A stretch of 36,532 nucleotides of DNA from assembly GCA_003223975.1 (NCBI GenBank), contig QHXS01000051.1, forward strand, positions 346 to 36,877, in the 5' to 3' direction. Every line of letters begins with the position of its first letter. Position 1 is the first letter of the stretch. Made by a program: the position numbers and the translations under genes. This DNA is from Acidobacteriota bacterium. Lineage in GTDB: Bacteria > Acidobacteriota > Blastocatellia > Pyrinomonadales > Pyrinomonadaceae. The notes under the pieces are model-generated. The model worked only from the letters and a program-made list of their open reading frames with translations, ran no database searches and was not told the origin of the DNA. Below, one piece after another: positions 28,200 through 36,532 of the stretch.

Positions 28200-29186
28200 A
28201 TGAGGGAACCGATCGTATCTGTTTGCCGTGAACTGCACGTTTTTTCAAAATGCGCTTTGGTGCTTTTTATCGCAATGAGTTTTGGTACCGCGGCGGCTCA
28301 GGATGACGACAAGGTGATTCGGGTCGATACGAAGCTGGCGGAATTTGAGGTTCTTGTAGAAGACCGGGATGGAAGACCGGTGCACGGCTTGTCCCAAAAG
28401 GATTTTCGCATATTTGAGAACGGAAAGGAAAGAAAAATCGACTTCTTTCAACCGGTCATTACTCAGGGTTCGGCACGGCCTTTAGTCGTCGTTTTCGCGG
28501 TGGATGTTTCCGGCAGTATGACCGCGACCGAGATCGATAAACTACGGTCCGCGATAAATGGCTTTATCGACCGTTTCGGTAATTACGAAGCTTATTTTGC
28601 TGTTGTTTCTTTCGCAATGCAGGTGAAACGGACTCAAAGCTTTACTAATCAGCCGGAAAAGGTTCGGAGATCGCTTTCAAGCCTCGACCGTGAGCAGGTT
28701 GGCCGCTCGACGCACGCATTCGACGCGGTCGATGAAGCGATCCGAATGATAGACCGAAACGGTCCGAAGAATATTCGCGGTCGCTCGCCCAAGAATGCTG
28801 TGATCGTTATTACGGATGGTTTTCCTGTCGGCGATGTAGTCTCACCGGGAACGGTTATCGATCGGGCGAACAAGACCGGTACAAGCGTTTATTCGATCAT
28901 TCTTCCGTCATTCTCAGCGGCGGGTGGCGATACACGGCCACTAATGACACTTTTCGAAGCGAGCGGAATAGTCAGCCGGACAGGCGGGAACAGCCTCTAC
29001 GCAACGGATAACAATTTCGAGCCGCTATTCAAGGCTCTCGCGTCGGAGATCACAGCGTCATATGCGATAGCGTTCTATCCGGACGAGCAATCGGCAAATA
29101 TCAATGGACCAAGAAATGTAAGGATCGAATCGATCAAGGGGTACAAGATCAAGCAAAACCGAACGAGCTATGAACTTGCGAGATAA
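28200..29186 (+). CDS. VWFA-related Acidobacterial domain protein, secreted
   Basis: 'FEVLVEDRDGRPVHGLSQKDFRIFENGKERKIDFFQP' and MIDAS 'VVFAVDVSGSMT'. ATG 28200 or 28164. Confidence 0.88.
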   Translation: MREPIVSVCRELHVFSKCALVLFIAMSFGTAAAQDDDKVIRVDTKLAEFEVLVEDRDGRPVHGLSQKDFRIFENGKERKIDFFQPVITQGSARPLVVVFAVDVSGSMTATEIDKLRSAINGFIDRFGNYEAYFAVVSFAMQVKRTQSFTNQPEKVRRSLSSLDREQVGRSTHAFDAVDEAIRMIDRNGPKNIRGRSPKNAVIVITDGFPVGDVVSPGTVIDRANKTGTSVYSIILPSFSAAGGDTRPLMTLFEASGIVSRTGGNSLYATDNNFEPLFKALASEITASYAIAFYPDEQSANINGPRNVRIESIKGYKIKQNRTSYELAR

Positions 29187-29195
29187 GGCAAAACG

Positions 29196-29411
29196 TCAAT
29201 AGCGTTCGTTCTCATAATCGTATGCCTCGTAGTCGACCTCATCCCCCAACTCGTCCGAATCCGTAGCTTCATATAGGTCAAGCTCGATCGGGTCGAGCCC
29301 AACCACAACCAGAGCCGATCCGCATTCGTCGCAAGCGACACGGTCACCTTGTTCAGATTCGGCGTCTACAAAAACTTCTTCATCGCATTCGGGACAGATT
29401 GAGGTCGGCAT
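29196..29411 (-). CDS. LysW-like zinc-ribbon small acidic protein
   Basis: 71 aa 'MPTSICPECDEEVFVDAESEQGDRVACDECGSALVVVGLDPIELDL...'; two CPEC/CDEC knuckles and VVxLDPxEL as in LysW, but C-terminus is ...DYENERY. Confidence 0.8.
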   Translation of the reverse strand: MPTSICPECDEEVFVDAESEQGDRVACDECGSALVVVGLDPIELDLYEATDSDELGDEVDYEAYDYENERY

Positions 29412-29540
29412 TTTCTTTTCTCCGCAAATCTAATAGATTATTTTCAGAACCGTTCAAGTAAAGTCGATAATAAAATCTAACTCTTAAGCGGACTTCGAGG
29501 CAAGAGATTCTGCACTAAAATTTCGCTAATTTATCAATTA

Positions 29541-30479
29541 ATGCATCTCCCGGTAAGAATTCTTACGGATCGCGAATTTGATGTGCTGGGTTTCGGCACG
29601 AATGCAGTCGATTTTTTGATAACGGTTCCCCGTTTTCCCGACTTTGCTTCTAAGATCGAGTTGAACGAATACGTACGCGCGGCAGGCGGCGAAATAGCCT
29701 CTTCGATGGTCGGGATGCAGCGTTTGGGAGCAAGAACTTCTTACGCGGGCACTTTTGGCGACGACGATGCCGGACGTTTCGGATGGCTATCGCTGGAGGA
29801 CGAAGGGGTCGATCTCACGTATTCTCGTGCGGTCGACGGGGCTGCGACCCAGATAGCGTTTATCGTCATTGACGAAAATTCCGGCGAGCGGACAGTGATC
29901 TGGAAACGTGATTCCCGTCTTTCGGTACCAGCACACGACGCTCCCGTCGACGCGGTATCACGCTGCAGTATTTTACACATGACACCGCACGATACTGCAG
30001 CGTGCATTCGGCTTGCCGAATCCGCCCGAAAGGCCGGAACCGTCGTTTCTCTAGATATAGACAACGTTTTCAATGGCATCGAAATGCTGTTACCGCTGGT
30101 CGATATTCTGATCACTTCGTCCGAATTCCCGAAAAAGTTCCTGGGTATATCGGATACAAAAGAAGCTCTGACGGTGCTCCAGCAACGTTATCGAAATGCG
30201 CTTGTCGGAATGACACTCGGCGAGCGTGGCTCAGCTATGTATTGCGGAGGCGAATATTTGGAATCGCCGGGATTCGCCGTTCCCGGCGGATGTAAGGATA
30301 CTACCGGGGCTGGTGACGCTTTTCGGACAGGATTACTCTATGGACTCTTGAGGAATAAGCCCCTCGAAGTCGCTGCGAAAATGGCAAATTCAGTCGCCGC
30401 TCTCAAATGCCGAAGCGTGGGAGCACGCACTGCTTTGCCGACTGGTGCAGAACTCGAAGCGTTCCTGAAAAAACTATAG
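29541..30479 (+). CDS. PfkB family carbohydrate kinase
   Basis: 'FDVLGFGTNAVDFLITVPRFPDF', 'AAGGEIASSMVGMQRLGARTSYAGTFGDDDAGR', 'DTTGAGDAFRTGLLYGLL'. Confidence 0.92.
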   Translation: MHLPVRILTDREFDVLGFGTNAVDFLITVPRFPDFASKIELNEYVRAAGGEIASSMVGMQRLGARTSYAGTFGDDDAGRFGWLSLEDEGVDLTYSRAVDGAATQIAFIVIDENSGERTVIWKRDSRLSVPAHDAPVDAVSRCSILHMTPHDTAACIRLAESARKAGTVVSLDIDNVFNGIEMLLPLVDILITSSEFPKKFLGISDTKEALTVLQQRYRNALVGMTLGERGSAMYCGGEYLESPGFAVPGGCKDTTGAGDAFRTGLLYGLLRNKPLEVAAKMANSVAALKCRSVGARTALPTGAELEAFLKKL

Positions 30480-30599
30480 ACATCGCCGAGCCGGATAAAT
30501 TAGAATTGTTAGTGGATCGCTCCCGCCTCCGCACAGGTCTTTGCTCCCGCAATACATTCCATCTTTATAAGACCCCTCCCGCGCGTCTGCCCGCACGCA

Positions 30600-31805
30600 A
30601 TGGACTCCAAACTTGGCCTCATCGTTCAACTCAACGGGGTATTTTTAATAACGATACTCTCGATCTTTCTCCGCCGCTCGCTCAAGCTCAGGGCTCTGAA
30701 GTATTGGACGACAGCATGGCTATGCCTTTCGTTCGCATTGATCAGCCTGCGAATGGGTTTTGAATACGAACAGCTCAAAACGCTTCTTTTCACGTATTAC
30801 TTTCTCGGCGAATATATCTTCGGTTTTATGCTCATCGCGGGCTGCAAAAGTCTTGCGGAAAAAAACTACGAATTGAAAGCTAAGACTGAGTTTTTCCTTC
30901 TTCCCTTTGTGGGAATTGCGCTTTTGCTGCCAAACTTTTCGGCCGACTTTAACGAGATCTACACAATTCACTCACTCGTTATGGCTGGCTTTTTCGGATA
31001 TGCCTTCGTGGTCGTCCGCGGCCCCGGGCTTCCCTCGTTCGGCTCAAAGCTCATGAACGTGGCTCTTGTGCTGCTTTCGCTGAACTTTTTTATTTATTTC
31101 GTTGTTTTTGCCATACGGATCTTCGTTGCATTCGACACGACTTTGCTCTCGTACAATTCCATCGTCGATCTTGTATTAGAGACCACACTTGGCTTTGGAA
31201 TGGTGATCGTTCTGCTTGAAACCGTGTTGAGGGATTACAAGGACGCAAACACCGAGCTTACGAAAGCAAAGCACAAGCTGGAAGAACTCGTTCGTACCGA
31301 CCCGCTTACCACGGCCCTTTTATGGATTCGTCAACGGCCATACCGAAACCGGAACCAGCATTAACGGCTGTGTCGGCTTTTTCGATATAGACGATCTCAA
31401 GGGCATAAATGACTGTTTCGGGCATGCCGCGGGCGATCTCGCGATCCGTTCGGTCGTTCGCGCGATCCGCGAGATCATTCGTGCCGAAGACCTGATCTAT
31501 CGCTGGGGGGCGACGAGTTTTTCGTGATCATGATCGGGTTGGAAGCAGAAATGGCGGAGTTGCGAATGGGAATGCTAGACAACCTGCTTCGTGAAATAAA
31601 GATCCGGGATAATGATGAACCCATAGCGATCGGGGTCTCTTGGGGTTTCAGGGATTTTGCTGACGCAGATCAGCTCGACGACGCGATCAAGCAAGCTGAC
31701 TCAGATATGTACGCACGAAAACACGGAAAAAAGAGAAAGAAAAGACTCCAGCATATTGGATTAGAGGCAATGGTTACAGATTTTCCGCTGCCGCAGAGGA
31801 GTTGA
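30600..31805 (+). pseudogene. Membrane GGDEF-domain diguanylate cyclase disrupted by two frameshifts
   Basis: Frame 1 ORF 30600-31364 (multi-TM ... 'EELVRTDPLTTAL'); middle frame reads FYGFVNGHTETGTSINGCVGFFDIDDLKGINDCFGHAAGDLAIRSVVRAIREIIRAEDLIYRWG; frame 1 resumes 'GDEFFVIMIGLEAEMAELRMG...DSDMYARKHGKKRKK' up to 31805. Confidence 0.85.
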
Positions 31806-31830
31806 TCAAATGAAATTCTTAAGAGAAATA

Positions 31831-32529
31831 CTAAAGCATTTTGCAAACGTCTTTACCCCATGGCGCGGCGATCACCTTTTCTACGCGCGCCTTCACTTCT
31901 GCCATTTTCCAGTCAAGCCGCTGAAGAATCGCACCGTCCGCAAATTCAATTCGGTTTAAGAATATCTTTTCATCGAAGACCTTAGCCGATGAATCCTTAA
32001 GGCTGTCAGCGCTAATAATTTCGCTAGGTCCGAGAGTACTCGTCGCTGAAAGGTCAAATTTTTCACCGGGTTTTACTTTGACGGCACATAAAAACTGTCT
32101 GCGGATCACGTTCGAGGGATTAGCAAACTCTTTAAATCGGTACTCCCAGAAAAGCCCTTCGATCTTTCGATCGCTGTTGTTTCGGAAGCTTGCGGAGTAA
32201 CGAAATCCGTTCACATCGTCCGATTTTGTCATACGAGCTTCCTGTACGCTGCGTTCCAACGCAGCCGCGCGGCCGTCAGTAGATTCTTCGCTGGGATCTG
32301 GAACGCCCTTTGGCTGATTTGCCCGGGAAGCTCGCTGGTAATATTTATCGTTGGGCGTCAGGCCTCTTGCCGGTGGAACAACGATACTTTCGGCTTTTTG
32401 GCCTGCGATGCGCACACGTTCCCACTTACTCTCAAGCACTGACAAAATAGATTCATCGGTCTGTTCCTGCGAAAAACATATGAAAACGAAGAAGAGAACC
32501 GCGATCTGAGCCGAAAAAAACCGACGCAT
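31831..32529 (-). CDS. Secreted hypothetical protein
   Basis: Signal peptide 'MRRFFSAQIAVLFFVFICFSQEQ'; globular body without a family I can name. Confidence 0.65.
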   Translation of the reverse strand: MRRFFSAQIAVLFFVFICFSQEQTDESILSVLESKWERVRIAGQKAESIVVPPARGLTPNDKYYQRASRANQPKGVPDPSEESTDGRAAALERSVQEARMTKSDDVNGFRYSASFRNNSDRKIEGLFWEYRFKEFANPSNVIRRQFLCAVKVKPGEKFDLSATSTLGPSEIISADSLKDSSAKVFDEKIFLNRIEFADGAILQRLDWKMAEVKARVEKVIAAPWGKDVCKML

Positions 32530-32589
32530 TCAGAACCTCCCGGAATTCAACCGTGTGATTCGATAATTCTACTCCCGTTGCGAAGATGT

Positions 32590-33255
32590 TCAAAGATTTT
32601 CTTTGAAGAACGCGATGGCTAATGCCCATGCGTCGCGTGCGGCCGTCTCATCGTAAACCTCGGGACGCGTGTTGTTGAAAAAAGCATGGTCTGCATCGTA
32701 TTTCAGGGATGTCAGGGGCAGCTCGTATCGCTCGGTAACGTCCTCAAGCTTCGCGACCTTTTCGGGATTGATCCAGCTGTCCCTCGTCCCGGAAATAAAG
32801 ATCGTCGGCGTGCGCAATTTCGACAAAACTCCTTCGTCAGGAATGTCCCCGTAAAAGGGGACAGCGGCGCTCAATCCTTCCAGTTCGCAGGCTGCGCGCA
32901 GCGCGTAAGTTCCACCCATGCAATATCCTGTGATGCCGAAATGAGTCAGATCGAAAGTTTTACCGGCTGTCGCAAGCGTTGCACTGATCATCGCTAAACC
33001 ATCTTCAATTTGAAGGTCGTTCATCATCTTGGAGGCTTCGTCAGGATTCGCCGCAACCTTGCCGCGATAAAGGTCCGGTGCGATCCCGATAAACCCTTCA
33101 CTGGCGTACCGGCCGGCAATGTCTTTAATGTGATCGTTCAGGCCCCAATATTCCTGAATGATCAAAACGGCTTTTGAGTTCGCATCATCGGGCAGGGCGA
33201 CGTAAGCATTCGAGGCACCTTTGTCGGTTTCGACTTCAAGCATTTCGGTTCGCAT
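32590..33255 (-). CDS. Dienelactone hydrolase family protein
   Basis: 'KAVLIIQEYWGLNDHIKDIAGRYASEGFIGIAPDLYRGK', 'GITGYCMGGTYAL', 'YDADHAFFN'. Confidence 0.94.
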   Translation of the reverse strand: MRTEMLEVETDKGASNAYVALPDDANSKAVLIIQEYWGLNDHIKDIAGRYASEGFIGIAPDLYRGKVAANPDEASKMMNDLQIEDGLAMISATLATAGKTFDLTHFGITGYCMGGTYALRAACELEGLSAAVPFYGDIPDEGVLSKLRTPTIFISGTRDSWINPEKVAKLEDVTERYELPLTSLKYDADHAFFNNTRPEVYDETAARDAWALAIAFFKENL

Positions 33256-33302
33256 AAAATAACCTCCTGAAAATTGAAACGATTCGTCAATAATAAATGA
33301 AA

Positions 33303-33974
33303 TTACAGAATATTAACGGCGCGAGCGGCGAGCAAAGCCAGCACCGTCAGCGATATCAGCGACTGCGTCATCATCAGCAGTTTTGCCCAACGCGTTAGCA
33401 CCGGAGAATCGGTCGGGGAAAACGCGGTGCTTGTATTAAAAGCAAGAAACAGGTAATCGACGAAATTCGGAGCCCACTCGCTCGGCTCGCCGGAAATCCG
33501 GGCGCCGGGCGGCAATGTCATCTGGGGAAAAAGAAAGGCGCCTTCATCATGGCCTTTTCGTCGGTCGCGGCCATGAGGCCCGCCTGCATCCAGCCGCCAA
33601 TACCAAAGCGTAAAGACCAGCACGTTCGTTATCCACAACGCCGTGGCCGAGAAAAGCAGTTCCGCTGGCTCTTCGCGGTGGGTTGGTAATCCCGATATCA
33701 ATAGTCCGACGGAAGCTATCAGGCCGAGCGTAACGACGCTGCTTTCGACAAATCCAAGGATCTGATCGAGTCGGTGATACTTTCTGTAATGCGAATAGAT
33801 CGTCGTTATCAGCAAAAGAACGATGATCACTAAAAAGGCCCAACGTGGGCCTACGATCAGGTGCGATGGCAAAGCGGTATAGACGCCGGCCAACGCAAGT
33901 ACGACGACCCAAGCCAGCCATCGCGGCTCCGGATTCCATCGATCCGGATCCTTCTTGTCCTTTACTGCCATCAA
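33303..33974 (-). CDS. DUF1345-like integral membrane protein
   Basis: Multiple TM helices; 'WAPNFVDYLFLAFNTSTAFSPTDSPVLTRWAKLLMMTQSLISLTVLALLAARAVNIL' C-terminal region. Confidence 0.65.
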   Translation of the reverse strand: MMAVKDKKDPDRWNPEPRWLAWVVVLALAGVYTALPSHLIVGPRWAFLVIIVLLLITTIYSHYRKYHRLDQILGFVESSVVTLGLIASVGLLISGLPTHREEPAELLFSATALWITNVLVFTLWYWRLDAGGPHGRDRRKGHDEGAFLFPQMTLPPGARISGEPSEWAPNFVDYLFLAFNTSTAFSPTDSPVLTRWAKLLMMTQSLISLTVLALLAARAVNIL

Positions 33975-34076
33975 CGGACATTATATTCGGCAACTCTTGA
34001 TTTGTCGCAGTCGAACGAACCCGATCGTAGTTGCGGATACCACATTGCGGTAATGCCGAATTCGGAAACCGACCAA

Positions 34077-36532
34077 TTACTCATCTATCTCAGCTTCGAT
34101 CTCGTCACTTGGTTTCAGTTTTCGAGCCGCTCGAAGTTCAGCTCGGCTTTCGATCCACTCATAAACCATCGGCAAAAAAACGATCTTGATGGGACTCATC
34201 AGCATTCCCCCGACAACGACTATCGCAAGCGGCTTTTCGATCTCTGCACCCGTCCCTGATGAGATGATAAACGGTACGAGGCTGATGCTCCCGATAAGCG
34301 CGCTCAGCAACTCTGCGCGGAGCCGCACACTTGCTCCGGTGACAACGGCCTCGTGCAACTCCATTCCGCGGCCGCGAAGGGTATTGATAAAGTTGACCAT
34401 CACCATGCCGTTCTGCACCGCGATCCCAAATACAGCGATAAATCCCACGAGTGCTGGGACGCTCAACGGAAAACCTGAGAAAAGCAGGAATGTTGTGCTG
34501 CCCACAAGCGCGATCGGGATGTTCAGAATGATCGTCGCCGTGTTTCGAAACGACCCGAAACAGGCGTAGATCAGCACAAACACAAGCACCAAAGCTATCG
34601 GGATCGCGATCGCCAGTCTTCGCGTAGCCTGCTGCGCGTTCTCGAACTGACCGCCCCAGGTAATGAAATATCCTGCCGGCATTTTGACCTGCTGGTTCAC
34701 AGCGTTTTGGGCGTCCTTCACAAAGCCGCCGATGTCCCGGTCGGTGACGTTACAGGTCACAACGATGCGGCGGAGGGCATTTTCGCGGTCGATCACCGCA
34801 TCACCGGTGGAAAGTTTAAATGTCGCCAGTTGGCCCAACGGCACGCGTCCGCCAACCGGGGCTGCGATTAGAATATTGCCAAGCTTTTCGACCTGATTTC
34901 GATAGTCTTCGCTCAAACGCACAAAGATCGCGAAGCGTCGTTGACCTTCCAGCACCTGCGTCGCCTCATCTCCACCGATGGCGATCTTGGCCGCTTCCAA
35001 AACGTCCGAAACATTTAGTCCATAGCGGGCGAGTTCAGAACGATTCAAAGCAACTTCTAAATGCTGTTCGCCGCCGACCTGCTCAACTGCAAGATCTTCG
35101 GCTCCGCGAACATTCGACATTGCATCGCGCACCTGTTCGGCGAGTTTGAGCAAACTGCCCTGATCTTCGCCAAAGACCTTCACCGCGATCTGCGCGTTAA
35201 TGCCCGAGATCAGTTCGTCGTTGCGGGTCTGAATAACCTGTGAAAAGTTAAATTGAACCCCGGGAAAACCTTCCACTTTCTGGCGCATCGCCTCTACTAG
35301 CCCGTCTTTAGTCTTTGCAGTCGTCCACTGTTCTTTCGGCTTTAAGCGAACGTAGATCTCATCGTTGCTCACGCTTTCCGGATCGCCGCCGAGTTCGGCG
35401 CGCCCGATCTTTGCGACAACAGCTTCCACTTCGGGAAATTCCTTGAACTTCTTCTCGATCTGCGCCGAGATCTCGACCGCTCGCGAAAGCGATATGCTGG
35501 CGGGCATCGTCGCGCGGACCAAAAGATTGCCTTCGTCGATGGTGGGAAGAAATTCGCTGCCGAGAAGGTAAACATTTGCAATGCTCCACCCGATCAGCAA
35601 CACGGCGATAAGCAGCGTTAGATACCGGTGGACCATCGTCCACTTCAGAACCGGAATATAGATCGACTTAAAGAATCGTACGATCGGGTTTTGTCGAGGC
35701 TCGCCACGCCTCATTCGAAACGAAAGCGCACAAAGCATCGGGGCGACGCATAACGCCATCATCAACGATCCGAACATCGAAAATGTAACTGCGTATGCCA
35801 GCGGTTTGAACAGCTTTCCTTCAATGCCCTGGAGCGTGAAAACAGGTAAGAATACGGCAATGATTATCAGGATCGCAAAGAACATCGGACGCCCGATCTC
35901 CTGGGCCGCCACCAATATCGTCTCGCGCATCGAGTGTTCACGATGTTCTTCCAGATGGCGATAAATATTTTCCACCATGACCACGGTGGCATCGACCATC
36001 ATCCCGATACTGATCGCCAACCCGCCCAACGAAGTGAGGTTCGCCGAAAGGCCTGAGTACCACATCAGGATGAAGGCGACGAGCATGCAAAACGGGATGC
36101 CTGCGGCCGTGATCAACGAACCGCGAAAATCCCCCAGCAGGAGCAAAAGGATTATGAATACAAGGATCTCGCCTTCGATAAGCGATTCAGTCACTGTGTG
36201 GACGCTGTGGTCGATCAGGTCTGACTGATCGTAATAATCGACTACCTGAACTCCTTCGGGGAGCGTCTTGTTGATTTCAGCAACTTTTGCGCTGACTCGC
36301 TCGATCACTTGTTTGGTATTTTCGTTGATGCCTTTCAGCACGATACCGGTCACGACCTCGCCCTGGCCGTCTTTGGTTACCGCACCCTGCCGAAGCTCGT
36401 TGCCGATCTCAACCCGGGCCACGTCACCGACACGAATCGGGGTGCCGCCGCGAGATTCAAGCACGATGTTCTTGATGTCTTCGACGTCTTTGACCAACCC
36501 TAGTCCCCGAACCACGTATTGCTGGTCGCCGT
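34077..36532 (-). CDS. CusA/CzcA-type heavy-metal efflux RND transporter permease, 5' end outside the window
   Basis: 'GGTPIRVGDVARVEIGNELRQGAVTKDGQGEVVTGIVL', 'GGLAISIGMMVDATVVMVENIYRHL', 'SEFLPTIDEGNLLVRATMPASISL', 'GFIAVFGIAVQNGMVMVNFINTLR'. The frame is open to the right edge (GDQQYVVRGLG...). Confidence 0.93.
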   Translation of the reverse strand, partial: GDQQYVVRGLGLVKDVEDIKNIVLESRGGTPIRVGDVARVEIGNELRQGAVTKDGQGEVVTGIVLKGINENTKQVIERVSAKVAEINKTLPEGVQVVDYYDQSDLIDHSVHTVTESLIEGEILVFIILLLLLGDFRGSLITAAGIPFCMLVAFILMWYSGLSANLTSLGGLAISIGMMVDATVVMVENIYRHLEEHREHSMRETILVAAQEIGRPMFFAILIIIAVFLPVFTLQGIEGKLFKPLAYAVTFSMFGSLMMALCVAPMLCALSFRMRRGEPRQNPIVRFFKSIYIPVLKWTMVHRYLTLLIAVLLIGWSIANVYLLGSEFLPTIDEGNLLVRATMPASISLSRAVEISAQIEKKFKEFPEVEAVVAKIGRAELGGDPESVSNDEIYVRLKPKEQWTTAKTKDGLVEAMRQKVEGFPGVQFNFSQVIQTRNDELISGINAQIAVKVFGEDQGSLLKLAEQVRDAMSNVRGAEDLAVEQVGGEQHLEVALNRSELARYGLNVSDVLEAAKIAIGGDEATQVLEGQRRFAIFVRLSEDYRNQVEKLGNILIAAPVGGRVPLGQLATFKLSTGDAVIDRENALRRIVVTCNVTDRDIGGFVKDAQNAVNQQVKMPAGYFITWGGQFENAQQATRRLAIAIPIALVLVFVLIYACFGSFRNTATIILNIPIALVGSTTFLLFSGFPLSVPALVGFIAVFGIAVQNGMVMVNFINTLRGRGMELHEAVVTGASVRLRAELLSALIGSISLVPFIISSGTGAEIEKPLAIVVVGGMLMSPIKIVFLPMVYEWIESRAELRAARKLKPSDEIEAEIDE

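Overview
This is a mostly chromosomal, housekeeping-rich window. The organism is probably an Acidobacteriota/Blastocatellia-type Gram-negative bacterium; that is inferred from the 'VWFA-related Acidobacterial' protein, the TamA/TamB pair and overall gene content, and was not tested phylogenetically. Supported content, left to right: a RelB/ParE-type addiction module whose toxin is frameshifted and cut by the window edge; a bacterial deoxyhypusine-synthase-family protein; GrpB-family protein; a TolB/WD40-like secreted protein; class Ia ribonucleotide reductase nrdA-nrdB preceded by three NrdR-box-like palindromes; GNAT and PhnP-like MBL hydrolase; a ~119 bp inverted-repeat (REP/BIME/MITE-like) element; DUF1844; mazG; a secreted protein with a textbook sigma-54 -24/-12 promoter; a YtxH-like / Holin-X / DUF3618 membrane operon; mazEF; serS; galU; a RibBA whose GTP-cyclohydrolase II half has lost its zinc and active-site motifs; tamB-tamA; an HD-GYP+GAF+GGDEF protein; VWFA-related protein; a LysW-like zinc-ribbon protein without the EDWGE tail; PfkB kinase; a GGDEF diguanylate cyclase broken by two frameshifts; a secreted protein; dienelactone hydrolase; a DUF1345-like membrane protein; and a CusA/CzcA-type RND pump truncated by the right edge. 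I found no rRNA, tRNA, CRISPR array or intact transposase. I cannot point to a clearly new multi-gene system. The best second-look items are the LysW-like orphan, the inverted-repeat element, the degenerate RibBA, the three-box NrdR region, the sigma-54 promoter and the frameshifted ParE and GGDEF genes.
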